From Neurospora crassa OR74A (taxonomy: Eukaryota; Ascomycota; Sordariomycetes; Sordariales; Sordariaceae): 64,000 bases of DNA. A model generated the notes under the pieces. The model saw only the letters and a list, made by a program, of their open reading frames with translations. It did not search any database and was not told the DNA's origin. The position numbers were made by a program, and so were the translations under genes. This document shows, one piece after another, positions 44,213 through 55,921 of this stretch (its first letter is position 1; each line of letters begins with the position of its first letter). The DNA lies in the NCBI RefSeq assembly GCF_000182925.2, contig NC_026501.1, positions 5,435,917 to 5,499,916 on the forward strand, written 5' to 3'.

Positions 44213-45429
44213 CTTGGGCTGACGTCGAAGAACCTTTCTGACACTGCCGCGTAACGTATTCGTGCGTTGTGCGTGATTATGGGAGTTGATGCTTGAGTTA
44301 CTGATGCTGCCGCGGTTTAGTAAACTTGAGTTTGATGTGGTACTGGTGGTGAGATGTCAGTAAGGTAGTTGAGGGAGGAAGACAAAGCGGACTGGAGTCT
44401 GAGGGAAGAAGTTGGTAAGTGACAGTAGGGAAGGCGGATATGGTGTGACGGGCCGGAGAAGGCAGGGGTGAAGATTAGGGAGGCTCTGAGGACGTAGGAT
44501 GGAATGTGGTTGCTAAGCTGAACTGCCACATGTTGCTTGATGTAAGTAACGTACGTACATTGGCTGATGACACTGGGCAGGTGCTGGCAGGGTCTCTCGG
44601 CTTGTGACTTCTGTCCGACTTCCCAAGTGAATGCCGAGGTTCTCCGGATGAACAGGATCGCTGTTGTTGCGAAACGGTCATATGGGGAGGAAAAGTGCAA
44701 TAGGAAAGGAAGGGAGCATCAAGTGAACTGGTATGAGAGGGAGTACAGGGCAAATATTAATAACAGTCGAGGGCCGGCACCCAAAGAAAGAAGACCGGAA
44801 TGGCGACCCCGGATCCATGCCGTGTCTAGATTCATAATGAACAATACAATATGGGCGACCGGCGAATGCGGCCTCGAAGGAGTGAGGTGGTGGAAGGGAG
44901 AAAGTGGGAGTGGCCCAAGAAAAAGGCCTAGTCTTGTGCTTGCCCATCAGTCGAGAAACCCGAGAGAAAGAAAAGGTGTGATGGGATGTCTACACCCTAA
45001 GAGGTACATAGAGATTCCAGCCCTTGGCCCAAAGAATCACCAAAAGGAAAGCCACACGGGACAAAGGGGACAGGCGTCAATCTTTATGTTTCCACGGCAT
45101 TCATGAAAGTCTGGTCGGGCAGAAGCTCTTTGTTATTATACGATGCCGCCAACCGTCAGCATATTGGACCGAAAGGTACCTGCCTCTGGAGGAATACTTT
45201 GTCGAAGCGACGAAATCGAGGGTCTTGCCGTGGGTGACTGTGGATCTCTGTGTATCATCCGATAATAGTGTAGTGTATACTGTGATGGCCAGCGGTCGGG
45301 AGTTGCATTCAGGGATTTGCATAATGAATGAATGGCAAGGGGCAGTTGGCTGGAGAAGAAAAAAAGTGGAGACCCGCCCTACGCCCTCTCTGTTCGACTA
45401 GCGTACAATGGCGCACGACGGACTACCTG
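44213..45429. other. Intergenic region upstream of the 307-residue gene
   Basis: About 1.2 kb with no supported gene. A 179-codon reading on the + strand (44567-45106) has no recognisable domain and is treated as chance. Confidence 0.4.
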
Positions 45430-45739
45430 TTCCCACACTCAAACGCCTGTGCAGTCTTGGCGGACGTGTGCGTGTACACACACACACAACTTTTTGGCAA
45501 AACGGACCATCGACAAAATTTCATTTGCTTATATCTCTACCAAACGAGGAGATGAAAGAGAACCGACTTGAGATTTAGAATTAGAGTACTTAAAATTATC
45601 AAGAGAAAAGTTTTTTCTATAGGATAATTGAATTCCTTCATCTTCGTCTTTCGTTTCAGTAGTCCATTTTGCCAAAAAGTTGTGTGTGTGTGTACACGCA
45701 CACGTCCGCCAAGACTGCACAGGCGTTTGAGTGTGGGAA
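45430..45739. repeat. Near-perfect inverted repeat, 78-bp arms, 154-bp spacer
   Basis: Left arm 45430-45507 and right arm 45662-45739 are reverse complements with a single mismatch (C at 45503 against A at 45666, a transition). Each arm contains gtgcagtcttggcggacgtg or its complement and a short CA/TG run. The spacer 45508-45661 is A/T-rich and unrelated to the arms. A transcript across it would fold into a 78-bp hairpin. No flanking target duplication is evident, so an element identity is not claimed. Confidence 0.9.
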
Positions 45740-46322
45740 TGATCAACTGTTTGGACAAACACGATCGTGAAGTTGGTCTCGGGTTTACAAACCTCAACCC
45801 ACACAGTCACTGGCATCAAAACCTCATGGAAACCGCCAGCACTCACAACGTCAAGCATAACTTGCACAGAGATGGGGGAAAACATCAGATCCCACGCTGT
45901 CAATCTAACCACTATATCTCCTATCCATCACACTGCCTGTACATGCCCTGGCCATCCATGATGTTCAGACTGGAAGAAAATAAATGATGGATGCGGCACG
46001 ATGGCTTTCAACTGAATCCTTGACGAGTGCCGGATATTCCACGGAAGCAACGCGGCAACAGCAACGGCAGACTGACCGTGACCCGAACTACTCCTTCAGT
46101 CAGCCCCAGGCTGCCACGATACCGAAGCAATTGGCTGGTTTGCCGGTCAGCGGTTGACTTGGTGGTTGGCTTCCGACCTTGAGGGAATCTTATCCGCATC
46201 CTAACAACTCATCGTCTCATCGTCGTCAACTGTCCTATCGATCTCTTCTTTGGACGCCGGACGCGCCGGACAATTTCCAGCAACGAAAGAAGGCGTAGGG
46301 AACGAGCGCCCTATGACTATCA
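45740..46322. other. Unique GC-balanced DNA before the repeat block
   Basis: About 580 bp without a supported gene, not mutated by RIP. Its last base, A at 46322, abuts the proposed Helitron 3' end. Confidence 0.45.
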
Positions 46323-46351
46323 CTAGTGTTCGGGGCGGACGGAGCCGCCCC
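46323..46351 (-). repeat. Helitron 3' terminal hairpin and CTAG end
   Basis: On the + strand ctag (46323-46326) is followed by tgttc and the palindrome ggggcgg-acggag-ccgcccc (46332-46351): a 7-bp GC stem with a 6-base loop. Read on the minus strand this is hairpin, GAACA, CTAG, then T, the expected structure of a Helitron 3' end. Confidence 0.7.
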
Positions 46352-46355
46352 TTCC

Positions 46356-46485
46356 GTAGCCCGCGCAAGGCTGGATCCTGGGTTGTAGCCCGTATAGAGC
46401 TGGATTCTAGGTTGTAGCCCGTGTAAAGTTAGATTCTAGGTTATAGCCCGTATAGAGCTGGATTTCTAAGTTATAGCCCGTACAC
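46356..46485. repeat. 29-bp tandem repeat at the edge of the RIP block
   Basis: Four full copies and a partial fifth, starting at 46356, 46385, 46414, 46443 and 46473 (core tagcccg..agctggattc). Differences between copies are nearly all C/T or G/A. The outermost copy keeps gcgcaaggctggatcctggg; the inner copies read tatagagctggattctaggt or worse. They sit just inside the Helitron 3' end as subterminal repeats. Confidence 0.88.
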
Positions 46486-49100
46486 CTACACTCCACACAC
46501 AAACGAATATAGCCAAAATAATCCAACCCACTTTCAAATCCTTCCCTTTCACAACACAACAACTACAACCACTACCCCCCCTAATCCTTATAGATCCTGT
46601 ACGCCCTTACTAATTCGTATCTACCTTATACGTACCTATTACTAATATAATAAATATTTTCTAAATATATATATATATTTTTTAGTATATTAATATACCT
46701 TTCGGATAGTTCTTACCTTACTTTTATAATACTCTCTAAACCTACTAAACCTATTAAGCTTAAAATTCGTAATATAAAGAATAAAGATTAATTAGCGCTT
46801 ATTATACCGATTGGCCCGGAATCGGAAATATTTAAAGAACCCTATACAAACCCTATATAGACCCCTACCGTTATTAAATAGGAAATTATTATTACGGAAG
46901 AGATTGTTACTACTCTTACTATAACTACCCCTAACCCCGCCCCGCCCGTACTAAAATCGGCTAATAATTATATAGAGGTATTTAAAGATTATAAACTATA
47001 TAATACTAAAATTACCGGTACGGATATTATTAAATATATTTATAAATAATAGGAGGGGAAGAGAGTGCCGGCCAATATTAGTAAATTATTGGATATACTT
47101 GTAAATAATTACTTTCTACCCTTTTAAATACTTTTATATCTATAAGGCTAACCTTTCTACTCCGTAGGTTCTATACAACTTAACCTTTAAAAGTTCAGCT
47201 ACTAATACTTAGGGTACCGAATTTATATATATATGTAATTTACATATTAAAGCGTAGCTTATTATAATTATAGGCGATTATACCCTATACGGTACGTACG
47301 GGTTATATAGTATCTTCGATAAATATTGTATAATTAAGGGTATTATTTCGAAAGTTTATAATAATTGCTATATTAATAGCGGAGGTATGTAATACCCCTT
47401 TTATATTAAATATATATTGTCTATTATATTCCGTAAATATATAAAGGGTTCTATAAAAGATAATAAAGTATTAGAAAGCCCGGCTGCGGCTAAGAAAGTA
47501 TATATAAATACTACTACCTAGGTCTATCCTGCCTTTACTATATAAATAGGTATAATTCTATAAATATCCCTTACTTATATATTTATATAATTAAAATTAA
47601 TATTTCCTTATACAATTACCTTTAATATAATAATATATTCGCTCCTATATAAATATTATATAGGATCCTAACCGCCCCCGCCGCTCTAGCCGCTACCCTC
47701 CCTCCTATCCTAAGCGTAATAAATAGTATTTAACTTAATATTATAGCGGATTAATTTTCTACTACAGTTACTACGTATAAAATTATAGTAAATACGAAAA
47801 GGGCTTTAAAAAGATCTTAGGGTATATAATTAGGTTGTAGAAGGCGTATAGAGTTTTTATAGAAGGTATATAGAGTTTTCAGTTTATAATTAGGGATAAT
47901 CGGGGTATTTACCCTTATATAGTAAATTTATTCAATTATATTTACTTCCCTACTCTATATATCTACCTATAAATATAATATAACGTATAAATAATCGATT
48001 AAGAATATAATAATATATATATAAGTAATAATAAAAAAGGATATAAAGCTGGGTATAAAGTAAGAATAAATATAAAATATAGATATAAGGTATAAGTATA
48101 AAGTAAAATTAATATAGAGTATAAAGAAATAATAAGAAAAGATAGGAAAGAGTATATAAAGACCCTTAAACCAATACTTCTAGCTATACTATATTGCATA
48201 GAAGTTTATCCTCCTTAGTTTATACCTTATATAAAAGTATAGAAACGTTTTATACTACTGTAACCCTATTTATAGCTACGTAAAATTACCTATAATTAAA
48301 GATATGATTCCGTAAATTAATACCTACATACTTAAAAAACTAACCTTAACTCTTATTAATAATTATAAAGAAGTAAAATTGTACTGGAAACTATATACGC
48401 TTAAGCCTATACGCTTATTTATTATTTCTAATTACTAATATAATACGAAGAATTATCTGTAGCTCGCCTGTAAAGGATCCTCCTAGAATCCTTCCCTCAA
48501 TTACCTATTTGCCTATTCTAATTACTACTAATCTAATACTATTATATATACTACTTTTAAAGTATAAATTATATAAGAGTAGGATGGGTATACTTTTCTT
48601 TAATATAAATTTATTGGGCGGGAATTTCGTAAACTCTTAAATTTATAAATATTCTAGCGTAAATTGTAAATTCTATATCTTATTTAATAGTATATTTATA
48701 ATATTTATAGAATTATACTAAACACTCTCGCCTTCTATATAGAATAGGATTTCTATATTTATCTCCCGGATAGATATATTATAGGCACAAAGAATAACCC
48801 TATTAATAAAGACTATATTATCTATAAAAGTAGTAGAAAGAAGGGAAGTAGGATAAATCCAGGATAGAAAATCTTCCTTTATAGTAGTAACGAATGTAGC
48901 TAGAAATAGTTGAACTTAACTAGATTTATAGTAAGTAGGTTTGTAAAATAAATTTTATAGTTACTATACGAATATACAGGTCTATTCGGTAGCTCCCTAA
49001 ATATATATATTCTCTATAAAGCGTAAAATTTTAATATAATTCTAAATAGGCGAGTACTTAAAATATATAAATATAATTTCTACCCGCTTACTTTTCTTCT
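46486..49100. other. AT-rich Helitron 3' portion, coding content unreadable
   Basis: About 2.6 kb of RIP-type DNA between the helicase remnant and the Helitron 3' end. It should hold the C-terminal helicase motifs and 3' region, but I could not recover recognisable protein text. On the + strand near 46750-47000 a stop-broken reading is relatively coherent (for example NPAPPVLKSANNYIEVFKDY), which may be an unrelated passenger ORF. Small ORFs here (such as 47999-48199) are AT-composition artefacts. Confidence 0.5.
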
Positions 49101-50982
49101 TTATAAGTAAAATTTAAGCGAAATCCCTACTAAAAATTATTAGAATACTATTGAACCGAACCCCCTTATAGCCTAGTAAATCCTATAAAGTACAATCTAT
49201 AATTTCGATATACCTTTAGTTTTATATAGGAACTTCGTCCTAAATAATTAAGGAAGTATATTCTAGTAGTTTATATAAATTGGTATTCTTCTTAATACTA
49301 TATACTTACGGAGTAGAAATATTTAAAGGAATTTTAAACTAGGAGTATATAGTCCACCCGCCTTCTAATAAGAGTATTACAATACTAGAAGATACTATAT
49401 ACAATACTACTTTATTCCAGGTACGAAAGTACATATATAGTCTACAATAGAGAAATATCTTTCTAGTGCCTCCCGGTCCTTATATAAAAAAGAGAGCCTC
49501 TTTAAGGTTATTTTCTATAACTATAATAATCTTATTAAAGATTATAGCCTACTTAGTATTAAATTTAAATTATATATTGTTTAAAAGTTGTTACTACTTA
49601 TCCGGATTATATTATAATTCCTACTATAAAAGCGGGTTTCCGTCTATCCGCTCCTATATAAATACTAATTCCAGGAGATATATATTAGAAAGAGATTTCT
49701 TTAGTTAAGTAAGGTATTGGCCGATAAGGTATAAATTGTAATTAATATATAGATCCTATAAATTAAGAGGTACGCTTACTATTCCGGCTACTCTATAAGG
49801 TAAATTATTATAAAATAAATATATAAACTTATCCCAAATACCTTTTAAATCCGCTATAAAATTACTATTCGTTAAATATATTACGAATAAATACTATAAT
49901 TACTGCCTAATTTACTAAACTCTAGCCTCTTCGAACAATACTTCCTACCGGGAATTATTATTTAAAAGCCTTCACTTTAAGTAAGCTTCTTTAAATATAT
50001 TATATATTATACTATTTATAGTACGTAAATCCTAAAAAGAGGTAGGCCTAAATATATTTATTAAAAGTAAATATAAGAAATATTATTTACTAACTATAGG
50101 AGGAACGTAATAAAGCCGCCTAATAGCCGAACCTTTTTATTATAGTTACTAAGTTCTTATACTCTTTTTCTAAATATATTTAGAAGGGAAATTTATATAT
50201 AGAATATCCCTATTTAAACTATTAGAATACTTTATATTATATTTAAAAAAGCCTTTTAGTATAGTCCAAACAGTCCGCTCAATCCGTATAACTACCTTAT
50301 TAGGGGGTAAATTAGTAATTATAATAATAGAAGGATTATTCTTAAGATATATAATTAGAAGTATAATTAGAAGATACTCTTTATAAATACTCTATTTTAT
50401 AGTCTAAATAAATATTTTTATTAAATTTACGTATTATATAGATATATACCATTTAAATTCATCCGGCTCTATAATCTCCATAGTAATCCTGTCCGTACCC
50501 TTATAAATATATTTATAAATATACTTAATAGTATTTATAGTAGAATAAACTTCTATATTAATATAATATCTATACTTTAGGACTAAATACAGATTATACA
50601 GTATAACCGCCCTATTATCTAGCAATATATTGTTCCCATTTACCTTTTTTATAATATAAATACCGTTATTATAGTACTTATAAGAAGGGTAGCCAATATT
50701 TTTAATAATAGTTATTTCCTTTATATAAGGCTTGGGATACCGTTTTCTACACTTTAGCGCAGCCTTTTTATCTTTCTCGTCTATAATTATATATAGAGCT
50801 TTCGGATTATTTATATTGCAAAGACTATATATTAAGAAAGTACCTAATAAACCTTTTAGTTAGCCGTTCGGGTCCTCTTCTAGGGTCGGAAACTCTACTT
50901 ATATAGCCCGGTCTATAACTTCCGGCTACAAATAAGCCCGTTAGGAATTAGAGTTTAAAAAGACTAAGATATACTAGTATGG
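49100..50982 (-). pseudogene. Helitron Rep-helicase remnant (C-terminal Rep and Pif1-type helicase)
   Basis: Stop-ridden minus-strand reading that still follows the Helitron RepHel order. From high to low coordinates: the Cys/Lys-rich block KRYPKPYIKE (about 50760), then LLDNRAVILYNLYLVLKYRY (about 50620-50570), then TIKYIYKYIYKGTDR (about 50500), then a block ending FRPTSF*DLRTINSIIYN (about 50030), then a Walker A reading GPGGTRK (about 49470, one Gly replaced by Arg), then SSSIVILLLEGG (about 49370), and Walker B DEVP (about 49240). Stops fall where Gln, Arg or Trp codons are expected, as RIP predicts. It cannot be expressed. The upstream half lies beyond the LTR element at 53326. Confidence 0.85.
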
Positions 50983-50987
50983 AAAGC
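50983..50987. repeat. Target-site duplication AAAGC (left)
   Basis: Five bases directly before the left LTR, repeated exactly at 53321-53325 after the right LTR. Confidence 0.9.
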
Positions 50988-51253
50988 TGTTACGGCACGT
51001 AGACTGGGCAAGTGGCTGGCACTGCTGATCTGACGAATGTAATAAATAATTAACTATAGGGAGTAAAAGGGAAGAAGAGGAAGTGCACCTCTGGCTGCAC
51101 GACTAAATACAGGGATGAAGTGGGTCCCACGAAGGGATGCAACCAATCAGACAACACGGGTAAATGCAATAAGGATGCACCCAACCAGAAGGTACAGATA
51201 GGAGTACGGGCTACGGGAGTGGTCTTAGCAACTAGTCTAGTTCAACTATAATA
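50988..51253 (-). repeat. LTR (3' LTR of the minus-strand element)
   Basis: 266 bp, aligned without gaps to 53055-53320; the differences are mostly C/T and G/A transitions. Confidence 0.9.
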
Positions 51254-53054
51254 TTACCCCCCCCTCGGAAAGAAGACTTAGACTTAGAGTCGAAGGATAA
51301 CTACTAGAAATCTATTAATCTACGTAACTATTAAGGTACTCGCAGAGCCTTAACCCAATTCTATATCCTTGGGACTAATTAATCCAAATTGCAACCCTAT
51401 CTAGCCAATCCATCGCCGTAATATATACGCTCCAGCTTACGCTCGAAGTCTTTTAACGAATAAGAAGTGCGAGAATTGTAATTTAAAACGGAATTATTAT
51501 CGTTATTGTACAAAGCCGCGACTGTATTAAGTTGGGTACGAGAAGTTAAAACTTAGGGAGCCGTAGCCGTAGTGCTAGGAGCGGAAGGTAGAGCCTTATT
51601 GGGAGCCTTATAAGAAGCTATATAGGAAGCTATATGATTAAATTCAATTAAATTCAGCGTAGCTTGAATGATATTGACATCTATAGCATCTTTATCCTTA
51701 TAATTACCGCTATATTTATTAGAAAAATGAATAAATCCGAGTACCTCCTTTAATTTATTAATGTAATTTACGTACGTAGTTGGCTAGGGACGAATCTATA
51801 ATGCTTACTTACGAATCTCTTTATTAAGGGCCTAATAGAGGAGGGAGATCTTTACGGGCTTGGACTAAGTATTAGCTTGAGCCTTGTAGAGTAAACATTC
51901 AAACTTCGTAATAAATATACTAAACGGATCCTCGTACTATTGAATAGTATATAAGGCGGCTTTAGTTTACTAAACTTTATTAAGATTATTGTAAATATGG
52001 GCTAATTAGTTAAGGAGCGCTTAGGGGTTGAAGACGCTATTATTGGAGGATTGAATTAATTGCGGTATAACTAAAGCTTGGATCTTTCTATCGAAACGGG
52101 AGTAAATGTAAAAGAATTGTACTTTAATATTACTAATAGCCTTATTATCGAGCCTAAGCTTTGTACGGATTATAGGCAGCTATATTTTAAAAGAGAAGTT
52201 AACTCTAGTAAATTTATCGGTATTAGGCAACTTTACCTTGGGGGTGGGCGCCTTGCCAACGGTCTTAACTAATAAAGAGAGCTTCTTATTTAAAACGTTT
52301 ATATTGGAAAGTATACTTTAAATAGTCTTTTTAATGCGCTGGATTGCGATGTTGTAGTTTTCTAGAATTTGCTCGGGTATCGGCGCTAAGGCTTATTGTT
52401 AACCTTAGTCCGCTATTGTAAAGAGGTATTAAGGGCAATAGGTTGAGAAGGTATAATTGTATAAGCGGGCGCGCTTTGGCTATAATCGACCAAATACAAT
52501 AGTGGTAGTTATTGAAGTAAAGAAGAGAAAAAATGGGTACTTTTAAGGGGGGGCAGGTTGAGCTGCCTTTTAAAAGTGGTAAAGCGAAAGAAGTGAATAT
52601 TAAATATAATTTAATAAAATTAGAGAAGTAAATAGCTGGTTGAGACAATACTAATTAACTGGTATTAATAATGTAAATCGTAGTTTAATAAGGTTGGAAA
52701 AAAGAAAATCCGGGTTCTAGACCTCTCCGCTAGCATAGCGAATCTTGGGGTTACGTATAATCTTCTACTTTTAATTGTAAACCTTCTAGCGCGCTAATAA
52801 CGTAACCATTACGTAGCTTCCCTACGCGTATCGTATTAGAGCGTTAGGGCACACAACCCTACTAGTAAGGCAGTAGGCGCCCCACTCAATTGCGTACAGA
52901 AATCGGGTTCCGTCGGTCGGATAAATATTAATACAATACAGCCTTACTCTCAGCGGCACTAATCGAAGAAAGAGAGAGAAATTACAATCGCTAATTGGTT
53001 AATAGCAATAAAGCTCGCGCGCTAAGCTAATTAAAGAAGGGATAGTTAATTAAG
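51254..53054 (-). pseudogene. Interior of the short LTR element, possible Gag remnant
   Basis: On the minus strand the reading at 52648-52331 contains LLKGSS and FSLLYFNNYHY, which resembles the opening of a Ty1/copia-type Gag; farther on, stop-broken text rich in Lys/Asn continues to about 51650. No protease, integrase or reverse-transcriptase motif was found, which agrees with the small interior. The Gag assignment is tentative. Confidence 0.4.
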
Positions 53055-53320
53055 TGTTACGGTACGTAGACTAGGTAAGTGGCTGGCACTACTAATCTAA
53101 CGAATATAATAAATAATTAACTATAGGGAGTAAAAGGGAAGAAGAGGAAGTACACCTCTAGCTGCACGACTAAATACAGGGATGAAGTGGGTCCTACGAA
53201 GGGATGCAACCAATCAAACAACACGGATAAATACGATAAGGATGCACCCAACTAGAAGGCACAGATAGGAGCACGGGCCACGGGAGTGGTCTTGGCAACC
53301 AGTCTGGCTCAACTATGACA
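53055..53320 (-). repeat. LTR (5' LTR of the minus-strand element)
   Basis: 266 bp, the less mutated copy, with intact tips tgttac and atgaca on the + strand. Followed at once by the second AAAGC. Confidence 0.9.
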
Positions 53321-53325
53321 AAAGC
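53321..53325. repeat. Target-site duplication AAAGC (right)
   Basis: Second copy of the five-base target duplication of the short LTR element. Confidence 0.9.
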
Positions 53326-54909
53326 CTTATTTCTAGAACTCTAGAATCTATATAACGCTAATACACTTACTAAAAAGACCTTCCTTAATCTTTTTAATTA
53401 ATATATTCGCTTTAAAATTAAATATATAATTAATAATATCCAGCTAATTACTAGTACTAAGACTATTCAATTCCTATTTAACTTCTAATTAATATAGATT
53501 TACAATTATAATAATAAAGAATGTAGGCTTTCCTAATTTATAGATTATAATTATAGAATTCTAATAGTATTTTATATTATAACGGGTACTATTAGTGTAG
53601 TTTACGGGTAGTATAACTCTCTATTTAATATTCGAAATAGTATTACCCTCCCCTTATTAAATATCCGTATTATTAATCTAATTTACTAAATTCTAGTATA
53701 GCTCCGTACGGATTTCTATTTAGTAGTGCCTAAACTAATTTAATTTATTCTAATTATTTATAATAAATCCATCTATTAACTATTATTAGAAAAGCCGTCT
53801 AAATAGGAATAAAATATCTACCTAACTATTATGTAGGAATAAGTAATATTTATACTATTTATTCTACTTAATACGAAGGTCCTTATAAATAATAGTATTT
53901 ACCTTCATTAAGGAGCGATAAAACCCGTAATCCCCGTACAGCAATATTAACGGATATACTAGAAGAAAGTAAGTAGGATAGGTAATTAGGATATAATTAA
54001 ATATTTAAAAACCCTTACAATTTAGAATAGTAAATTTTGCGGAACTAAATATACCGTCCTTATATATTCTATCCTACTTATTAAGTATATCCGGAAGGAT
54101 TCTAATAACTTTGTTCGCAGTAGGAAGGTTTTCGCGCCTCCAATTAACACCTTCTTATACGACTAACTATAAGTATATTTAAAGATCGAACTCAATATAA
54201 GCATTTTTAGATTAGTAAGCCTCCAAGCGCTCCTTTATATTATTATAAATATTTATGAACGGGTTATAATAATATAGAAAGGATATAAAATCCTTTATAA
54301 ACTTAAAATCTATATTTAAAAAAGCTTAAAAGCGCTACTTAATTTAAATTTACGTAGGATTCGACATTTACAGGTCGTAAATATATAATTAAATATATTT
54401 AGGTAGTTTACCCGGTTTTAACTATAAAGGACCTTACAAATAGTATAAGGTACCCTATATTTAAAAATCCTAGAGCCTACTACCACCTCTATACGCCTTT
54501 TCCGTACAATTTATAGATATAAAAGTAAAGGTACTATTATAATATTATAGCTTTTCCTAAAACTTCCGGGCCCATTAGTTATTCCCTTTTAGTAGTATAT
54601 ATAAGAAGGCCGGCAATAGTTTCCAACGAAGTAGATTAATATTACCCTATATATAATAACTATTAAATTTAGGATTATTTGCAAAAGTGCCCTATAATAG
54701 AGGTTAGTAGAGTATTTTAATTAAAAAGGGGGTATATAAATAGCAAACTATTTATTTAATTAATATTTTGTACTACAAAACTCGTATATAATATTTATTA
54801 GACTTAGATTTGCGTACGGGGTAGTTTAAATACCGTTGAGTAGGATCTAAATATTTGGTTCTCCGGGCTATAAACCCTATATATTTATAAAAACTAGATT
54901 AGATAGTCC
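53326..54909 (-). pseudogene. Helitron Rep remnant, N-terminal part
   Basis: Minus-strand continuation of the RepHel frame upstream of the LTR insertion. Recognisable blocks are KPGKLPKYI*LYIYDL (about 54400; the conserved helitron-like N domain block before the Arg-rich helix), and NILIKKIKEGLFSKCI followed by an EFQK*GF-type reading running into the insertion. Joining at AAAGC to 50982 gives PY*YILVFL, the HUH motif with both His positions read as Tyr (CAY to TAY). All departures inspected are transitions. It ends at the target site of the large LTR element (54910). Confidence 0.8.
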
Positions 54910-54914
54910 TTATA
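54910..54914. repeat. Target-site duplication TTATA (left)
   Basis: Five bases before the left LTR, repeated exactly at 61708-61712. Confidence 0.85.
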
Positions 54915-55254
54915 TGTTAGGAGGCTAAGAGCTCGTATATAGAAGTACCTTAGCGGCTGCTACTCCCCTTCGTTAATTAATGCGTAGGATTACTAATAAT
55001 AACGCCTATATCGGGTCGGGCTTGTGGGAAGGATAATCCGGCACTGCGTTGAGGCGCTAAATTAGTATAAAGCTCTATAACGCTTATTAGTAGATAAATA
55101 GAGTTTGTATAGGTATAAAAGAAGCTTAATAGAGTGTAATTTATTGTAATTAGTAATTATTAATATATTTTTAAATTAACCCCTAATTTACTATCCCCTA
55201 CGCGTAGCTACGACTGTAATTACCTTAGCCTACCTTTCGCCTATATTCCTAATA
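54915..55254 (+). repeat. Left LTR of the chromovirus
   Basis: 340 bp, same length as the right LTR and aligned to it without obvious gaps. The differences are almost all C/T or G/A. Confidence 0.9.
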
Positions 55255-55820
55255 AATTAATAGCTTTTTCTCCGGGAATTAAATTAATATTATTAAAATA
55301 TATATACGTAATAGCCGGTTTATTTTTTATACCGCCGAAGCTATTCTTTATTCCTTTCGTACTACTACCCTTATAGTTACTATAATTAAAATAATTTAAT
55401 TTCCTCCGCCTTTATTATAATAACGTTAACCTACTGTAAAGTCCGTCGAAGAAGATAGTAATAAAGACTACCCCCCTATACTGTCCCGGGCTCTCTATTT
55501 GTACCCTTAAACTTCGGAAGTTAATAAATTCGCATATAAATAATAATTATTCGAATTTCGGTTTATTGTAATTAAATTCCTCCTTAATTACCTCCTTTTA
55601 TATATATCCTAATAGGAATAATTCGCTTTCGTAGGCCTCGCCGAATAAAATTTAGTAGGAAACTACTCTCCTATCCCTACTAGGTTTTATTATTAGGACT
55701 ACCTCTTTTATAATTAAATTTATATTTCTACTATAACTTCCTTTATTACCCTTTTATTGGTAGCCGTTGCTATAGCTACCCCTTTACTAACTATAGCTAT
55801 ACTAGCCTATATTAAATACT
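55255..55820 (+). pseudogene. Probable Gag region of the chromovirus
   Basis: By position this should be leader and Gag. The + strand is pyrimidine-rich and stop-broken; I could not find a Gag motif or a clear primer-binding site. The reading stops at the first assembly gap. Confidence 0.35.
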
Positions 55821-55921
55821 ANNNNNNNNNNNNNNNNNNNNNNNNNNNNNNNNNNNNNNNNNNNNNNNNNNNNNNNNNNNNNNNNNNNNNNNNNNNNNNN
55901 NNNNNNNNNNNNNNNNNNNNN
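55821..55921. other. Assembly gap (Ns)
   Basis: About 100 N, presumably a placeholder of unknown true size. Protease, reverse transcriptase and most of RNase H of the chromovirus must lie here or be deleted. Confidence 0.98.

Larger units (their letters stand above)
50988..53320 (-). mobile_element. Short LTR retrotransposon inserted in the Helitron Rep gene
   Basis: Total 2,333 bp: two 266-bp LTRs and a 1,801-bp interior, too short for a full gag-pol, so non-autonomous. LTR ends are TGTTACGG and CTATGACA (right copy; the left copy ends ctataata after transitions). The target duplication is AAAGC. A polypurine tract, read on the minus strand as GAGGGGGGGGTAA, adjoins the left LTR (51254-51266), so the element points to the left and the left LTR is its 3' LTR. 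The interior is RIP-degraded but the LTRs remain quite GC-balanced. The insertion is inside the Rep reading frame at its HUH motif. Confidence 0.88.

Noticed and set aside
1-46322. tRNA and dispersed 5S rRNA genes
   Set aside because: I looked by eye for T-arm GGTTCRA words with matching acceptor stems and for 5S internal-control motifs and found none convincing; a covariance-model search would be decisive.
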